From positions 955,001 to 1,019,000 of the forward strand of contig CALZFC010000026.1 in assembly GCA_945643635.1 (NCBI GenBank): 64,000 nt of DNA, written 5' to 3'. The notes below the pieces were generated by a model that had not been told where the DNA came from, did not search any database, and was given only the letters and a program-made list of their open reading frames with translations. Positions within the stretch are counted from its first letter, which is position 1; every line of letters begins with the position of its first letter. Below are positions 47,480 through 57,711 of this stretch, one piece after another. Both the position numbers and the translations under genes were made by a program. The DNA is from Allodiplogaster sudhausi. Taxonomy: Eukaryota; Nematoda; Chromadorea; Rhabditida; Diplogasteridae.

Positions 47480-48104
47480 CGATGTCTCCGCCCGGTGCTG
47501 GCGTTAGATGCGGTGTCCTCGTCCAGCTGACCCTTTTGCCGTCGTCTCCCTCTTCGTGTCCGTTGTCGAGCCCGTTCGGGTCTGTCTGACTGACATGCTC
47601 GACCATCTCAGACTCTGCTCATTGTCAGCTGGACCGAATCCGAGTGACGACTCGCCTCTCCCATCTTAGAGTGTCCACAATCCAATTCTTTTCACAACGG
47701 GAAAGAATCGGCGAATACGCAAACTCGTCTCATCTCTGCTTACCATTTCACGAAAGTACCTCAAGCGATTACATGGACTGTCTCGGCCTTGAAGCGTGTA
47801 TGCATCAGACTATTACAAATACATGACTGTATAGTATTCTTTTAAGTCTTCAAGGGAAGAGTGATGAGAAGAAATAAATACAGGAATGCAAAAAAAAAAG
47901 CTAACGCTTTCTTTATTAGCAGCTAGCTACACAGTAAATGTGTAAAATCAAATACAGTTTATTTATTTAATTTATTTGCGACACGTTCAGTTTGAGGCGA
48001 GGAGAAGATGCACACTAACGATAAATGTGCGTCCAAAGAGATGTATGTATGTATGTAAGAAGTAATGCTTTCCTGATGGTTATCATGAGGAAAACTCTCC
48101 CATT

Positions 48105-48290
48105 TAGCCCACTCTGCCACCGCTCCAGAATGGCAGTCTCCTCGACCACGTTCACTCGGCAGGGTAACAACACATCCCTGGCCACAAAATCATTGCTAGA
48201 ATGTGACTACCCGCTCATGTGTAACTATGTTGATCCATTATGTCTTATATTATTAGGAGCAATTGAAGCGTGTGAAGTCTGTGGCCGAGA
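48105..48290 (+). pseudogene. Relic of a last exon between genes H and I
   Basis: Mirror of the relic at 41,960-42,150. It encodes RMAVSSTTFTRQGNNTS on the plus strand after a TTTAG acceptor, with the start of the exon deleted. The same deletion in both arms means it predates the inverted duplication or was homogenised between arms. Confidence 0.65.
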
Positions 48291-48481
48291 CATTCCATTC
48301 ATATTTATACTACATACATTTCTCTCTTTTTTCTAGTTCCAACACCTTTTAGTGACAAAATAAAGTAACAAAGTAGAAACATGTAGAATTAAAGACATCC
48401 AATCTTATGAGAGAGTAGTCATATTCGCGTGATAGTGTTGTTGGCTATGGATGTGTTGTCTTGTCGTGTGAATATTATCGA

Positions 48482-49901
48482 CTAGCAACAGAGAGGAATG
48501 CACGCGGCAATGGCACGCCGGTAGTCTTGACTAAATGGGAGAGTTGTCTTCTCAGGAAAGGGTTATTGCAAATATATGATTCACATAAATGTGTACCAAA
48601 CGAAGAAAAAAGAGCATGAACTATTACACTTCTTATTAGAGCTGGTGAATAACCATTGAATCTTTAGAATGAACGGTTTGGATGCAAATGTGAAGAGAAA
48701 AAAACCTCGTTATCCAGAATATGACAAAATCGGCGCACATGGCCGTGTTGATAAAGAGGCCACTAGTGAGGTAACAAGCGAATGCAACGTTCACGTCATG
48801 GATTAGGTACGATATGGTCATTGAGCTTGCGAACGATGCGAACCATCCGAATGCGACCGTGACTGAGATGAACATGAGAGAACGGTAGATCTTAGAACGG
48901 ATGCCAGATGAGGCTGCAAAATACAGAGTTGAATTAGAGAATGATTCATAAGAGAGCTTGGTCATACCCATCTGCCGAAGATGAAAACCAACAATGGCGT
49001 AGACCAACAAAGTAAGAATATTGATTAATATACTCCCATAGATGAAGTAGTCTTTGGCCGGGCCTTGGAATAAAGAAGGAATTCCACAGATGCCGTCGCT
49101 AAAATAGATAGTATGTGACGGCTCCATGGCCATCGGTTCGTCAGGAATACATTGCTGAAGAAATGATGAATTGCTGTTGGTCAACCTCTCCTTAATGTGC
49201 TGGAAAGCAAAGTTGAGATGAAGGCAGCAGTATGCCAGAATGACCACCAGATGCATTCCGATGTAGAATCTAGCATCCTTGTTCTTGTAGCTGCAATTTT
49301 AGTTGATATCTTTAAGAATTAAACAGAACTGGACTCGGGCCGGACTGGATAGAAAGTTTAACTATAACTTAACAATAAAACGTACTATTGAGGTGCAAAG
49401 CATGAGAGTAGACGATCGAATGCAATGGATAACATCATGATCGAACCTCCCAGCAAGCCAAGTAACGGAACTACCTATTAGGGAAACTAGCCACTCTTGT
49501 TAAAAATCCAACTCTATTATTAATTTATCTTTTCTGTCAATAACCATTAAGTGGAGACAAGAGATGGAGTTGACGAGTAGATGACCCGAAAAATATCCCC
49601 ATAACATTGGGATGTGGCCGCTGATGTGGACAGCATTAAAGAAGGAGCACATTGCAATGAGAACATGGCATGTTCCTCGAAGGCTCCTTTAAACGTGAGA
49701 GTGACAGAGAAAAATACATTCAATGATTGTTGCAGATCTCACAACTACATACTAGCTGGGACCCATATTCATGACCATCGTTCATGCTTACTTCGAACGA
49801 ATGGTCGCAACCAGAATTAGTAAGTTAGTGAACACGCCGAATATAACGAAGAATGCATAGATGTAGAAGAGAACTCGCAGGAGTTCGAAGATGAAGAGCA
49901 T
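48482..49901 (-). CDS. Chemoreceptor gene I (Srsx-like GPCR), right arm, short tail
   Basis: Minus-strand exons 49792-49901, 49545-49686, 49386-49474, 49186-49290, 48968-49098, 48706-48913 and 48482-48530 give 277 residues. All seven helices are present (MLFIFELLRVLFYIY; CHVLIAMCSFFNAVH; AFDRLLSCFAPQY; SDGICGIPSLFQGP; IYRSLMFISVTVAFGW; NTAMCADFVIFWITR). The last exon ends after QDYRRAIAACIPLCC with TAG, where gene F reads TAC and continues, so the tail is about 20 residues shorter. It is probably still functional because the helices are complete. Its first two exons lie beyond the edge of the inverted duplication, which is why F lacks them. Confidence 0.75.
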
Positions 49902-50439
49902 GCTAAAATAAAAGAACAAATATTGGCTTAACGATTTCTCTTTGAGGACTTTGAGGAGAGTGATAAATAGTGTTCAAATGAGCTTTTGCGCTGAACCTAC
50001 CGCATAAACGATCAATTTTATATATACAAACATAAATTGGCTAAAGGAAATCAAGTTGGAACAAGAAAAGCGTGATTTTGCTCCAAATTGTGCATCTATT
50101 GAACTAGTGACAAGAACGATTTCTATCCAAGAATTGCAGCTAAATCAACCCGTAGGCAATGAGAATTGCCTTTGGCACGAGCACGCAATCATTGAAAGGT
50201 TCAAAAATCATGGATGAAGAAGGTAACGCCCACCTCTTTTATTTTTATTCTTCATATTACTTGTTTCACTTCCTCAATCTCAAATAAGAAAGAGATGCCA
50301 GACAGAAGAAAATAAAAGTCATTCATACATATAGTCAGTATCAATGTTTAGAAAATATGGTCACGATTGTCTAAAGCATTTCATACTTCAATGAGTATAA
50401 AACACGGGTATATTTAGATACCCGTCTCCGCCTTATGAT

Positions 50440-50860
50440 TAAAAGCGTTATGACGTTGTTCGTCACGCCACCACTGAGAAAGTACTGCGACGACGGGCCA
50501 TGGAATGTAGAAGTTATGCCGTATATTATGTCACTTAACATGAAATAGATTCATTTATAGATTCAAGCTATTAGCAATAATTTCAGCAATTGCGTAGGTG
50601 ATGATACGCGAATTTGAGTTGGTTAGGCCACGATGATCACGAGATCCGTTTCGAGGTAAAGTCGGGCGTCCTTGTTTTGAAAGCTACAAATATTTGTAGC
50701 AATCCATTCGCTTCAGGACCAACCGTCAATGGTCCTTACTATCGAGAAGCAAAACAGAAGAACAAACGGTCGAACGGAAATTGAGATCATAGCAATCCAG
50801 CTACTCCAACTACTCCAAAAGGCGGAACCGTCTAAAAAACATAATAATTTAAATTTTAAA
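50440..50860 (-). pseudogene. Relic of an A-E type chemoreceptor, inverted
   Basis: On the minus strand, remnants of three exons of the A-E subfamily occur in order. TM3 exon (about 50,740-50,845): PFGVVGVAGLL-like frame with damaged AFDRF motif. TM4 exon (about 50,600-50,690): NKDARLYL, then a stop. TM5 exon (about 50,455-50,535): SDIIYGITSTFHGPSS. TM1, TM2, TM6 and TM7 were not found. It is the only A-E member in this orientation. Confidence 0.7.
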
Positions 50861-50869
50861 GGTCGACTA

Positions 50870-53030
50870 ATTGGTAAAAAAAAGTCTCGGAAAATCTTTG
50901 ATTTGGCCTCTCGCTCCCTGCGGGGATCATCGTCATCTTCTCACTAGTCAGATCCAGCCGGAGATCATCGTTTGCGCCAAGTGTTTAAGTTGTTATGCCA
51001 TGGGTCTAGAAGAGATTGTTACTCTTTCTTCAACTTCTCTTCCTCAGATTGCGTTGGGAACTCTGGCCATGTAACTTGTGCTAGTATTCGAGTGCTACTT
51101 TAGCATGTTTCGTATTATTTCTATTAACAGAAGGATAAAAAGAAGCCATATTTTTCAGTAGATTTATTTTTAAGAACTGTATGAAACCGAGACGAAGACG
51201 AAATCGTCTTGGTCTTGTTCTCGTCAACTTTGACGGATATCTTCCTCGAAAAGAAATAAAGCTAAAATTTTCTTTAATTAATGGCTGCATAGAAATATGC
51301 AAAATTACATTTTCATTTATCAATGGCATGTCAATTTTGAGGCGAGGAGAAAAGACACAGCGCATCTCTCATTTATCGAATATACATAGATAGAGATGTG
51401 ACCTTGATTTTTTTTATTGTGGGCCCACGGAGAAGAAGAAACGACTGCGATAGATACAGTCCCGACCAGGATCTTGGTACCAAGGATGCGTCGGACGCAT
51501 CGGACGCATCCAAATGCATCTTCGTTAACAACTATTTTCCGAGGAAAGACTAAAATATTTTAACTGGTACATTAGTTTGCTTATAGAAAACGGATGCTAC
51601 TGATAAAAAATCAACAATTTCTAATCATTTAATAAGAAGTTATCAGTTTTTGCGTATAAAAAATTTTATTTCTTATATTTTTCAATGAAATTTCTCCTGT
51701 ACCATTATTTTGTCTCTACCCGCATCCCCAAATAATAAAATTAGAGATTGTTTTATTGATAACGAAAATCGATAAATCGGACCTTATCACTCATGTTCAT
51801 TAGCTGAGAAGATTCGCTTAACGATTCTGAATCTAACTATGTAATCAGTTTTTCAAAATAAAGTGCCGGCTAACAATATATTTTTGATTGTGTGTATTTG
51901 CATTACTATCTTCAGGATTCCCCATTGTCTTGGACTTTGTCAGGTGAAAGTTGGTGAAAATATAATGAAAATGCAAAGCAAGAGTTCATTTATTGAGCTA
52001 TGAGATGAATAGCCATCAATTTCCGATCGAAAACATGTTTTTTGGCAGTTTCCAAAACATTGCAAAACTATGCTCCGAGCGGGCATCGGACCTCTTGCAC
52101 GGTAGTTTGAAGGTTGAGTATAGTTGGTTAAGGGCAAATTCCAAAAATATGTTATCCTAGAATTCTTTTTAAGTTACCTAACATTGTAGCAAATTTCACG
52201 GGCTTTCTTTCTATGAACAGCCTATCTTCCCCGCGGGGGTCACTTGTTCTGAAAACCCCCAAAAACCCTATTTTTAAATCTATTTTTACGATTTTTGCTG
52301 CTTAAAAGTTATTTTCACGAAATGTCACGACGACCTTTTTTAAAGATAATGTACAGAGCTTATTAAACACAAAAAAGATTTCAAAATCATAAATTGAAAC
52401 TTTTCAATAAAATAATGTATGTAACATTTGAAGATCTCCGTGAGAGCTCTTAGATGATATACTAACAATTTTGTAATATTGACATTGAGCGCAGTTATGG
52501 ATCGAAGAATGCGCTTGCACGGTGTTACAGTTTACCCTGGATCATGTTCAAGCGTTTGGGAACCTAAGAGCGAGACGTTTATTTCTTTTGAAAGAGACAT
52601 ATGTTGTAGAAAATTTCACGGACTTTAAGCGTATGTAGGAGCCGTTCTGCAGAAATGAGCATAAAATGCTTAAGTTGGCCAAAAACCGCCTTCGAAAATA
52701 CTTAGGGCCGTATTTTAGGCCCAATATGAAATTTTATGAAAACATCATCAACACGAAAATTAAAGCCCCATGAAAAAGCTATCCAATGATTCCTCGATGG
52801 TTGTCTAACTATAAGTTTTAAGCGAGTTATGATAAGTGAAATTTTTAACGTTACTGCACCGGGTCCCGCGCGGAAAATTTTTTTCAAGTTTGAAATATAG
52901 CCTATTTTGTTGGCCACGTCGAGTTGTATACTGTAACCAATTTTCATGAACAAATTCGAAAAAAAATTCCTAGGGCAGGTCGTAATAGGGCCCTTCTCGA
53001 GTCTTATGGACATCCTGTCTTAAATGGATA
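50870..53030. other. Unassigned region
   Basis: At 50,871-51,074 a plus-strand stretch with a Cys-x-x-Cys looks weakly coding but has no linked exons. A triple GGACGCATC repeat lies near 51,490-51,515. The segment 51,270-51,400 resembles 53,625-53,745 (both include GAGGCGAGGAGAAAAGACAC), so part of this region was duplicated next to the RING-like gene. The sequence at 52,880-52,995 resembles 26,885-26,995 near gene B and is probably an old dispersed repeat. No convincing gene. Confidence 0.5.
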
Positions 53031-53420
53031 GCTATGTAGCTACATATGTACATACATGATCTCTCTTCTCTGCGTCGGATGAGCCAATTACTGTATCGGC
53101 GCACTTCTTTTTCCGCGACCACCAAGAATTTTTCAATGGCGTCTTTCTACAAAATGATATTGCATAATATTCAGTACCGCGCACGAGCCATAGCATTTGG
53201 CTCGAGTACAGGTAGAAGCAGAACCTGCGCTGCCTGGTATTCAAGCTTCGCGATTTCTGTCTCACGTGTCGCGGCTTGTGCCTGTGACGCCGGTTCACCA
53301 TTGAGCTGGCCATTCACAGTACGCGCTTCATGATAGTTTTCATTCTACGAGTGAAAAAAGACCGCAATCGGTACAAAATCGCCCTGGTGGGACTGAGCAA
53401 GTGTCTCTAATTATTCTAAC
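53030..53420 (-). pseudogene. Copy 1 of a duplicated gene fragment of unknown function
   Basis: About 390 bp, closely similar in direct orientation to 55,030-55,410. In the minus-strand reading frame shared by both copies the protein runs FFHS-stop-NENYHEARTVNG, then ETEIAKLEYQAAQ, a stretch with stops that may be an intron, then KDAIEKFLVVAEKEVRRY. The stop is TAG where copy 2 has CAG. Lys/Glu-rich helical character. The family is not recognised; it may belong to an unidentified mobile element, since both copies end at similar points. Confidence 0.5.
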
Positions 53421-53897
53421 CCCAATTTATCCAATTTATCAACTTCTCGACAGCCCTCCTATATATTCCAGAGACTGTCTCTGCCTTCAAGATTTTTAAG
53501 CATCCCAGTTTTATTGATATATGACAACAAAATGTCCTCAAAAGACAGATAGAGAGAAAGGATGGGAATGGTAGAAATAGCGAGGATGACAGGAAAATCA
53601 AGGAAAAAAAGCTAAAACGTTGGTTTAATAAATAGCTGCATAGAAATGGGGAAAATTACATTTCTTTTACTTATTTAGGAAATGTCAAGTTTGAGGCGAG
53701 GAGAAAAGACACAGCACAGCTCTCATTTATCGAGTATAGATAGTGATAGAGGTGAGGAGGATTTTGAAATTGTGGAGCGCACGAAGGAGGAGGCTACGGA
53801 AGATATGAGGAGATATGGCAAGGTTTGAGCCGTAAGGTGAGAAAGAGAGTTTGGAATCAGGGATAATGACAAGATGGCTTGGAGAGGGGAGATTCTT

Positions 53898-54179
53898 CTA
53901 GAAGCGTATTTTAAGATGCGACTTCTTGCCGTAGACGTTGCCCTGAAGTAGTGGGCTCCAAAGACGACGACAGAGAGGGCATTTGATTTCGACGTTCTCA
54001 TCGTAGTAGCGGTCGGCATTGATGACGTCGGAACATCTTGAACAGGGCTTTTGTAAAGGTTATTTTCTTGAGAGACAAAGAGAAGAGAGAGAACGCGTTC
54101 GAGAAAGAGGGAAAGAAAGAGAGAGAGAAAGGGAAAGAGAGAGAAAGAGAGAGAGAAATATAAAGAGAGAAAGCGAGAG

Positions 54180-54217
<38 letters not shown>

Positions 54218-54590
54218 CCAACCTCCCACATAAGACAACGTTGCCACAGTGAAGGCAGGCACAGAGTTTCTTCATTTCAGCGAGTCCCTCCAAGCAAGCG
54301 ACGCAGTTCATCTTCTTGTAGGCGCCGTTGGTTGCTTGTACTATTCGTTTCATGCCTAAAATTATGAAATGTGACTTTTTCTTTTGAACAATAAGACATA
54401 TAGTACATTTGAGGCGCCGCAATTATAGTTATATATTAAAAAAAGACTAACTTCGGGCCAAATTGGAAGTCAAGTCAGCTCCGAGCTCTCCAGGAGGGTT
54501 GTTGTTGTTGTTGTTGCTGTTGTCGTCTGCCTGGTTTCTGTTCTCCTCGATAGCTTCTTCATCGAACGCTCCTCTCTCTCAAGGTAGAGA
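53898..54590 (-). CDS. RING-like zinc finger protein gene, partial model
   Basis: Minus strand. Exon about 54,454-54,590 encodes an acidic and poly-Asn stretch (DEEAIEENRNQADDN), in phase with exon about 54,228-54,350. That exon encodes MKRIVQATNGAYKK, then MNCVACLEGLAEMKK and CACLHCGNVVLCG. The final exon about 53,898-54,045 encodes PCSRCSDVIN, then KCPLCRRLW, and ends SHLKIRF-stop. Cys-x2-Cys, Cys-x-Cys-x2-His-Cys, Cys-x2-Cys and Cys-x2-Cys blocks in this order fit a C3HC4-type RING, so a ubiquitin-ligase role is possible (inference). The donor joining exons 2 and 3 is uncertain; GTTGTC after GGCAAC would keep the phase. A GA/CT tract of about 140 bp fills that intron. The first exon was not found. 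Confidence 0.55.
54075..54216. repeat. GA-rich tract in an intron of the RING-like gene
   Basis: About 140 bp of (GA)n/(GAAA)n. The Ser/Leu open frames on the minus strand through it are artefacts. Confidence 0.85.
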
Positions 54591-55029
54591 TCGAACACTC
54601 AAGGTTGGAAAAGAAATAATCGAAGTTACACAATCCAGAATATTTATCGATTCCCTCGCCATTTTACCGAACACAGCAAACGACTACAATTCTGACAAGG
54701 TTACAAATTTGATTATTTGAATACAAAATTTTCACCATAAGAAAGCGCTATGGATGCATACATATGTATAAATCAGGCAAGAACGTTGCAAATGGGGAGT
54801 TACCAAAGTGGATAAACGCTTCTGACTGAAATGTTATTTTGTCACATGATTCCTCCTCGACTCATCTTCTTTGACAATTTTCTGTCTTTTTTTTAGAGTC
54901 ATAAATAATATATTTTCGAGCACATGCCATTCCTGATCATTCCCTGGTGAGAGAGATAATTTATACTTAAGGATCGTGCTTTAAGATTCCCAAAACCGGT
55001 AACCACCCGCATTTGCTTGCTATTGAATG

Positions 55030-55410
55030 GAGAGCTAGCTAGCTACCTGATCTCCCTTCCCGGCGGCGGATGAGCCAGTTACTGTATCTGCGCACCTCTT
55101 TTTCCGCACCCGCCAAGAATTTTTCAATGGCATCTTTCTACAAAATGATATTGCATAATATACACTACCGCGCACGATCCATGGCATATGGTACGAGTAC
55201 AGGTAGAAGTAGAACCTGCGCTGCCTGGTATTTAAGCTTATCGATATCTGCCTTATGTGTCGCGGATTGTGCCCGTGACGCCGGTTTGCCATTGTGTTGG
55301 TCATCCACAGTACGCGCTTCGTGCCGGTCTTCACTCTGCGAATGAAAAAAGAACGTAATCGGTTCAAACTCGTCATGGCGGAACTGCGCAGTGTGTCTCT
55401 GATTATTCTA
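55030..55410 (-). CDS. Copy 2 of the duplicated gene fragment
   Basis: Direct-orientation partner of 53,030-53,420, offset about 1.98 kb. Minus-strand frame: HDEFEPITFFFHSQSEDRHE, RTVDDQHNGKPASRAQSA, then KADIDKLKYQAAQ ending at a possible GTTCTA donor. A possible 80-bp intron ends TTTTGTAG, followed by KDAIEKFLAGAEKEVRRY and SNWLIRRREG. This copy keeps CAG where copy 1 has TAG. No start codon or further exon was identified, and the family is unknown. Confidence 0.4.
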
Positions 55411-55511
55411 ACCCCAATTTAACCGGATCTAATTATATTATAATGTAACTTACTAAAATTTTAGAGAAGCAAGAGCAGGAATGTATGCTAGCATCTCCTG
55501 TTTCTTCAGTA

Positions 55512-55906
55512 TCATAACACATTTAAGCACGAAGGATGGTGAAAACGCACGCTTCCAGAAAATTCCGTAGGCGAAACATCGGCGGGACGCGACGTGGTCT
55601 GTGCCGGACGCGTTGCGTGCATAGCATGACGAGTAGCGGTTGTTGTCTGGGGCCTGGCGGTTATTGTCTGACGCGTGGCGGTTGTTGTCTGAGGCGTTGC
55701 GGTTGTTGCCTGAGGCGTTGCGGTTGTTGCCGGGGGCGTTGCGGTTGTTGTCTGAGGCGTTGCGGTTGTTGCCGGGGGCGTTGCGGTTGTTGTCTGAGGC
55801 GTTGCGGTTGTTGCCGGGGGCGTTGTGGTTGTTGTCTGAGGCGTTGCGGTTGTTGCCGGAGGCGTTGCAGCACTTTCTTCGGTAGGAATGCACGGACGAG
55901 ACTTTC
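55512..55906 (-). CDS. Thr/Pro-repeat (mucin-like) exon
   Basis: Minus-strand exon beginning after a CTGCAG acceptor at 55,906 and ending with a TGA at 55,512. In the favoured frame it reads RPCIPTEES, then repeats of ATPQTTT and ATPPATT, then a diverged Thr/Arg-rich part, and ends HPSCLNVL. The repeat unit is 21 bp (about 11 copies, 55,635-55,880) and alternates between two types, so the true period is 42 bp. All three frames are open through the array. The Thr/Pro frame is favoured because it gives a mucin-like composition, is framed by single Cys residues and ends in a natural stop. The splice phase with the likely upstream exon (56,249-56,390) does not match this frame, so the model is uncertain. 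Confidence 0.45.
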
Positions 55907-56248
55907 CTGCAGATTCAAGTTAAGTAATTCTTCCACTTTATTTTGATGGTTTTCTCCAATTACCCATATGACCATATGCCAGGAAAAGCTAGCAATATCT
56001 AGTTATTTTCTTCCCTTATTGTCAGCATCACTTAAATAATAAGCATGCGAGATAGATGTTGAGCCAGTTAATAAAGCAAGGTATCAACCAAACGCCAGAT
56101 TGTGAGAGGCGAACGGAAAGTAAAATATAGAACCAGAAAGCCATCCGAATGGATTGAAGAGACAGCCGCATAGATTGAAGCGCAAACGACGGAGCGAAAC
56201 GGGGATTTGAAAGAAGAGCAAAGTTTAACTGGCCAAAGTTCAAGTGAC

Positions 56249-56630
56249 TTCAGGGTCAAAATATTGCACATTCCTCGGGGAAAATCGTTCGTAGCACGAT
56301 TGTCGTAAATGATGCAAAAATGTTTTGTAGGAGTCATGGCAGGAGGGTTCTGCTGTTCTGCTTGGAGAGTCGGCTGTCTTGACGACATTTCTGAAAACCA
56401 CGCACAAGAAAGTGGTATCTGAAAAAGGGATAAATACAATAACGAAACAGGGTTCAGTAATAAGAAAGGTTCGAAGGTATGTGTTGTGTCCTTACGAGGG
56501 AACGTTAGTAATGAAGTCTATGAAGACAAGGAGAGGCGCAAGAGGGTCTGTTAGAGAAAGAGCGGGAGAAGTCCGCCGCTTGGAGAGTAAGACATGGAAC
56601 GAAGTGAAGTGAGCCCGCCGGTTGAAAGCT
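56249..56630 (-). CDS. Likely upstream exons of the Thr/Pro-repeat gene
   Basis: Exon 56,249-56,390 (acceptor TTTTCAG) encodes NVVKTADSPSRTAEPSCHDS, then KTFLHHLRQSCYERFSP, with two Cys. Upstream, about 56,500-56,610 encodes FHVLLSKRR, then LAPLLVFIDFITNVP, up to a GTAAGG donor whose phase fits. Neither a start codon nor a signal peptide could be fixed. Function unknown. Confidence 0.35.
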
Positions 56631-56933
56631 CAAATTCATTATTATGTGCATTATGTACTTTTGCGTCATTGCATAGTACATCAGAATTATTTCTTTCAAA
56701 CTACAATGAAAAAAAAATTTACGCTTATAGGAGATTAAAATAAGACATAGTTGTGCTAGTAGATATGTATATGTGCCGAGCTGAGTTGAATGGTAAGACC
56801 GGAGGATATGACAATTCTTCCACAATTTTTTTTTAAAGCTCTCCGTAGCAATTTTGCCTAGGTCATTCTATCTGTTTCAGGGACGTCTAACTCTTTCATG
56901 AATCGTTCTCTAATTACACTCTATATTTTGCAG

Positions 56934-57090
56934 CCTCATCTGGCACGCGTTCTAAGATCTTCCGGTCGCTCATTTTCATCGCAGTCACAGTCGCTGGCGG
57001 TTGGCTCGCAACATTCGAAGGCAGTGTTTCTATCACTAACTTCATCCGTGACGTTAACATTGCATTCACTTGATTGTTACCTCATCATGG
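56934..57090 (+). pseudogene. Isolated sixth-exon relic of an F-L type chemoreceptor
   Basis: After a TTTTGCAG acceptor the sequence encodes SSGTRSKIFRSLIFIAVTVA and GGWLATFEGSVSITNFI, the TM6 region of genes G-K, then hits a stop (TGA near 57,072). No other exons precede it in order. Confidence 0.75.
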
Positions 57091-57246
57091 GCCTAGCCTA
57101 TTTTAAATACAATTGAATATGACAAAGTGCAGTGCATTGACCTAGCAACTATGTACATAATTCAAGTATGCTAACATGTGGTTGTTAACTCGACCGAATT
57201 CTTCACACGCTCCATATGCGCCATATAATGTACATATGTCATTATA

Positions 57247-57446
57247 CACACAGCGCAGGAAGTTCGCATTGCCCGCACTCGGAAAACGCACTTTGAAGTG
57301 ACCAATTTGGACCGGCACTTCAAAGTTCGTTTTCCTATTACTTGGCTGAGTTCGCAATGCATACACTGATAAGTGCGGCGGGCGAGTATCAGGAAACCGC
57401 TTTGCCGGCTGACCCGACATTCTGTTTGCGTGCTCTCTCCTCTCTA

Positions 57447-57477
<31 letters not shown>

Positions 57478-57605
57478 ATTATGCCCGGCAAGTTCGGTTT
57501 AAATCTGGAAGTTCGTTTCTGTCGTTTTTAAAGTACGTTTTCTGCGTACTTAAAAACGAACTTTCCCGCCAGAGGGTTAAAGTATTATACTTTCTGCGCT
57601 GTGTG
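57247..57605. mobile_element. TA-flanked MITE, 359 bp (family T1, copy 3)
   Basis: Ends CACACAGCGCAGGAAGT (left) and CACACAGCGCAGAAAGT (right, reverse complement), bordered by TA at 57,245-57,246 and 57,606-57,607. The interior is filled with the word AAGTTCG or AAGTGCG and their complements CGAACTT and CGCACTT in both orientations, and contains a (CT)n tract at 57,447-57,478. No coding capacity. Confidence 0.8.
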
Positions 57606-57711
57606 TAGCTCACCGTGAAGGTGTCTTATTTGTCAATATATGTACATAAGTACGACAGAGTCGTCACGTTCTAGCAATGATAGGGTTGTTGGCCATGGAT
57701 GTGTTGCCCTG

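Larger units (their letters stand above)
40682..49437. repeat. Large inverted duplication (palindrome) with 0.9-kb spacer
   Basis: Left arm 40,682 to about 44,673; spacer about 44,674-45,581; right arm about 45,582 to about 49,437. In the inner part the coordinates of matching bases always sum to 90,255: all seven exon borders of gene G (42,933-44,469) mirror those of gene H (45,786-47,322) with no net indel. Farther out the sum is 90,247 (gene F exon 6 against gene I exon 6), the difference lying mostly in the (GA)n tract. Inner arms look almost identical by eye; outer arms differ by roughly 5%. Each arm holds a convergent gene pair. The spacer contains chemoreceptor 3'-flank sequence of the A-E type and an (AT)n tract. 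Confidence 0.9.

Noticed and set aside
40682..49437. Palindrome as a pure assembly artefact
   Set aside because: Not excluded, but the arms differ by point changes, a microsatellite length difference and an arm-specific MITE with its empty site. A simple read fold-back would not produce these.
55635..55880. CRISPR-like regular repeats
   Set aside because: Units are contiguous 21-mers without spacers, and the genome is eukaryotic.
55536..55946. Plus-strand Cys/Arg-repeat protein of 136 residues
   Set aside because: It is the reverse reading of the 21-bp Thr/Pro-coding repeat, which has an acceptor site and Cys-flanked ends on the other strand.
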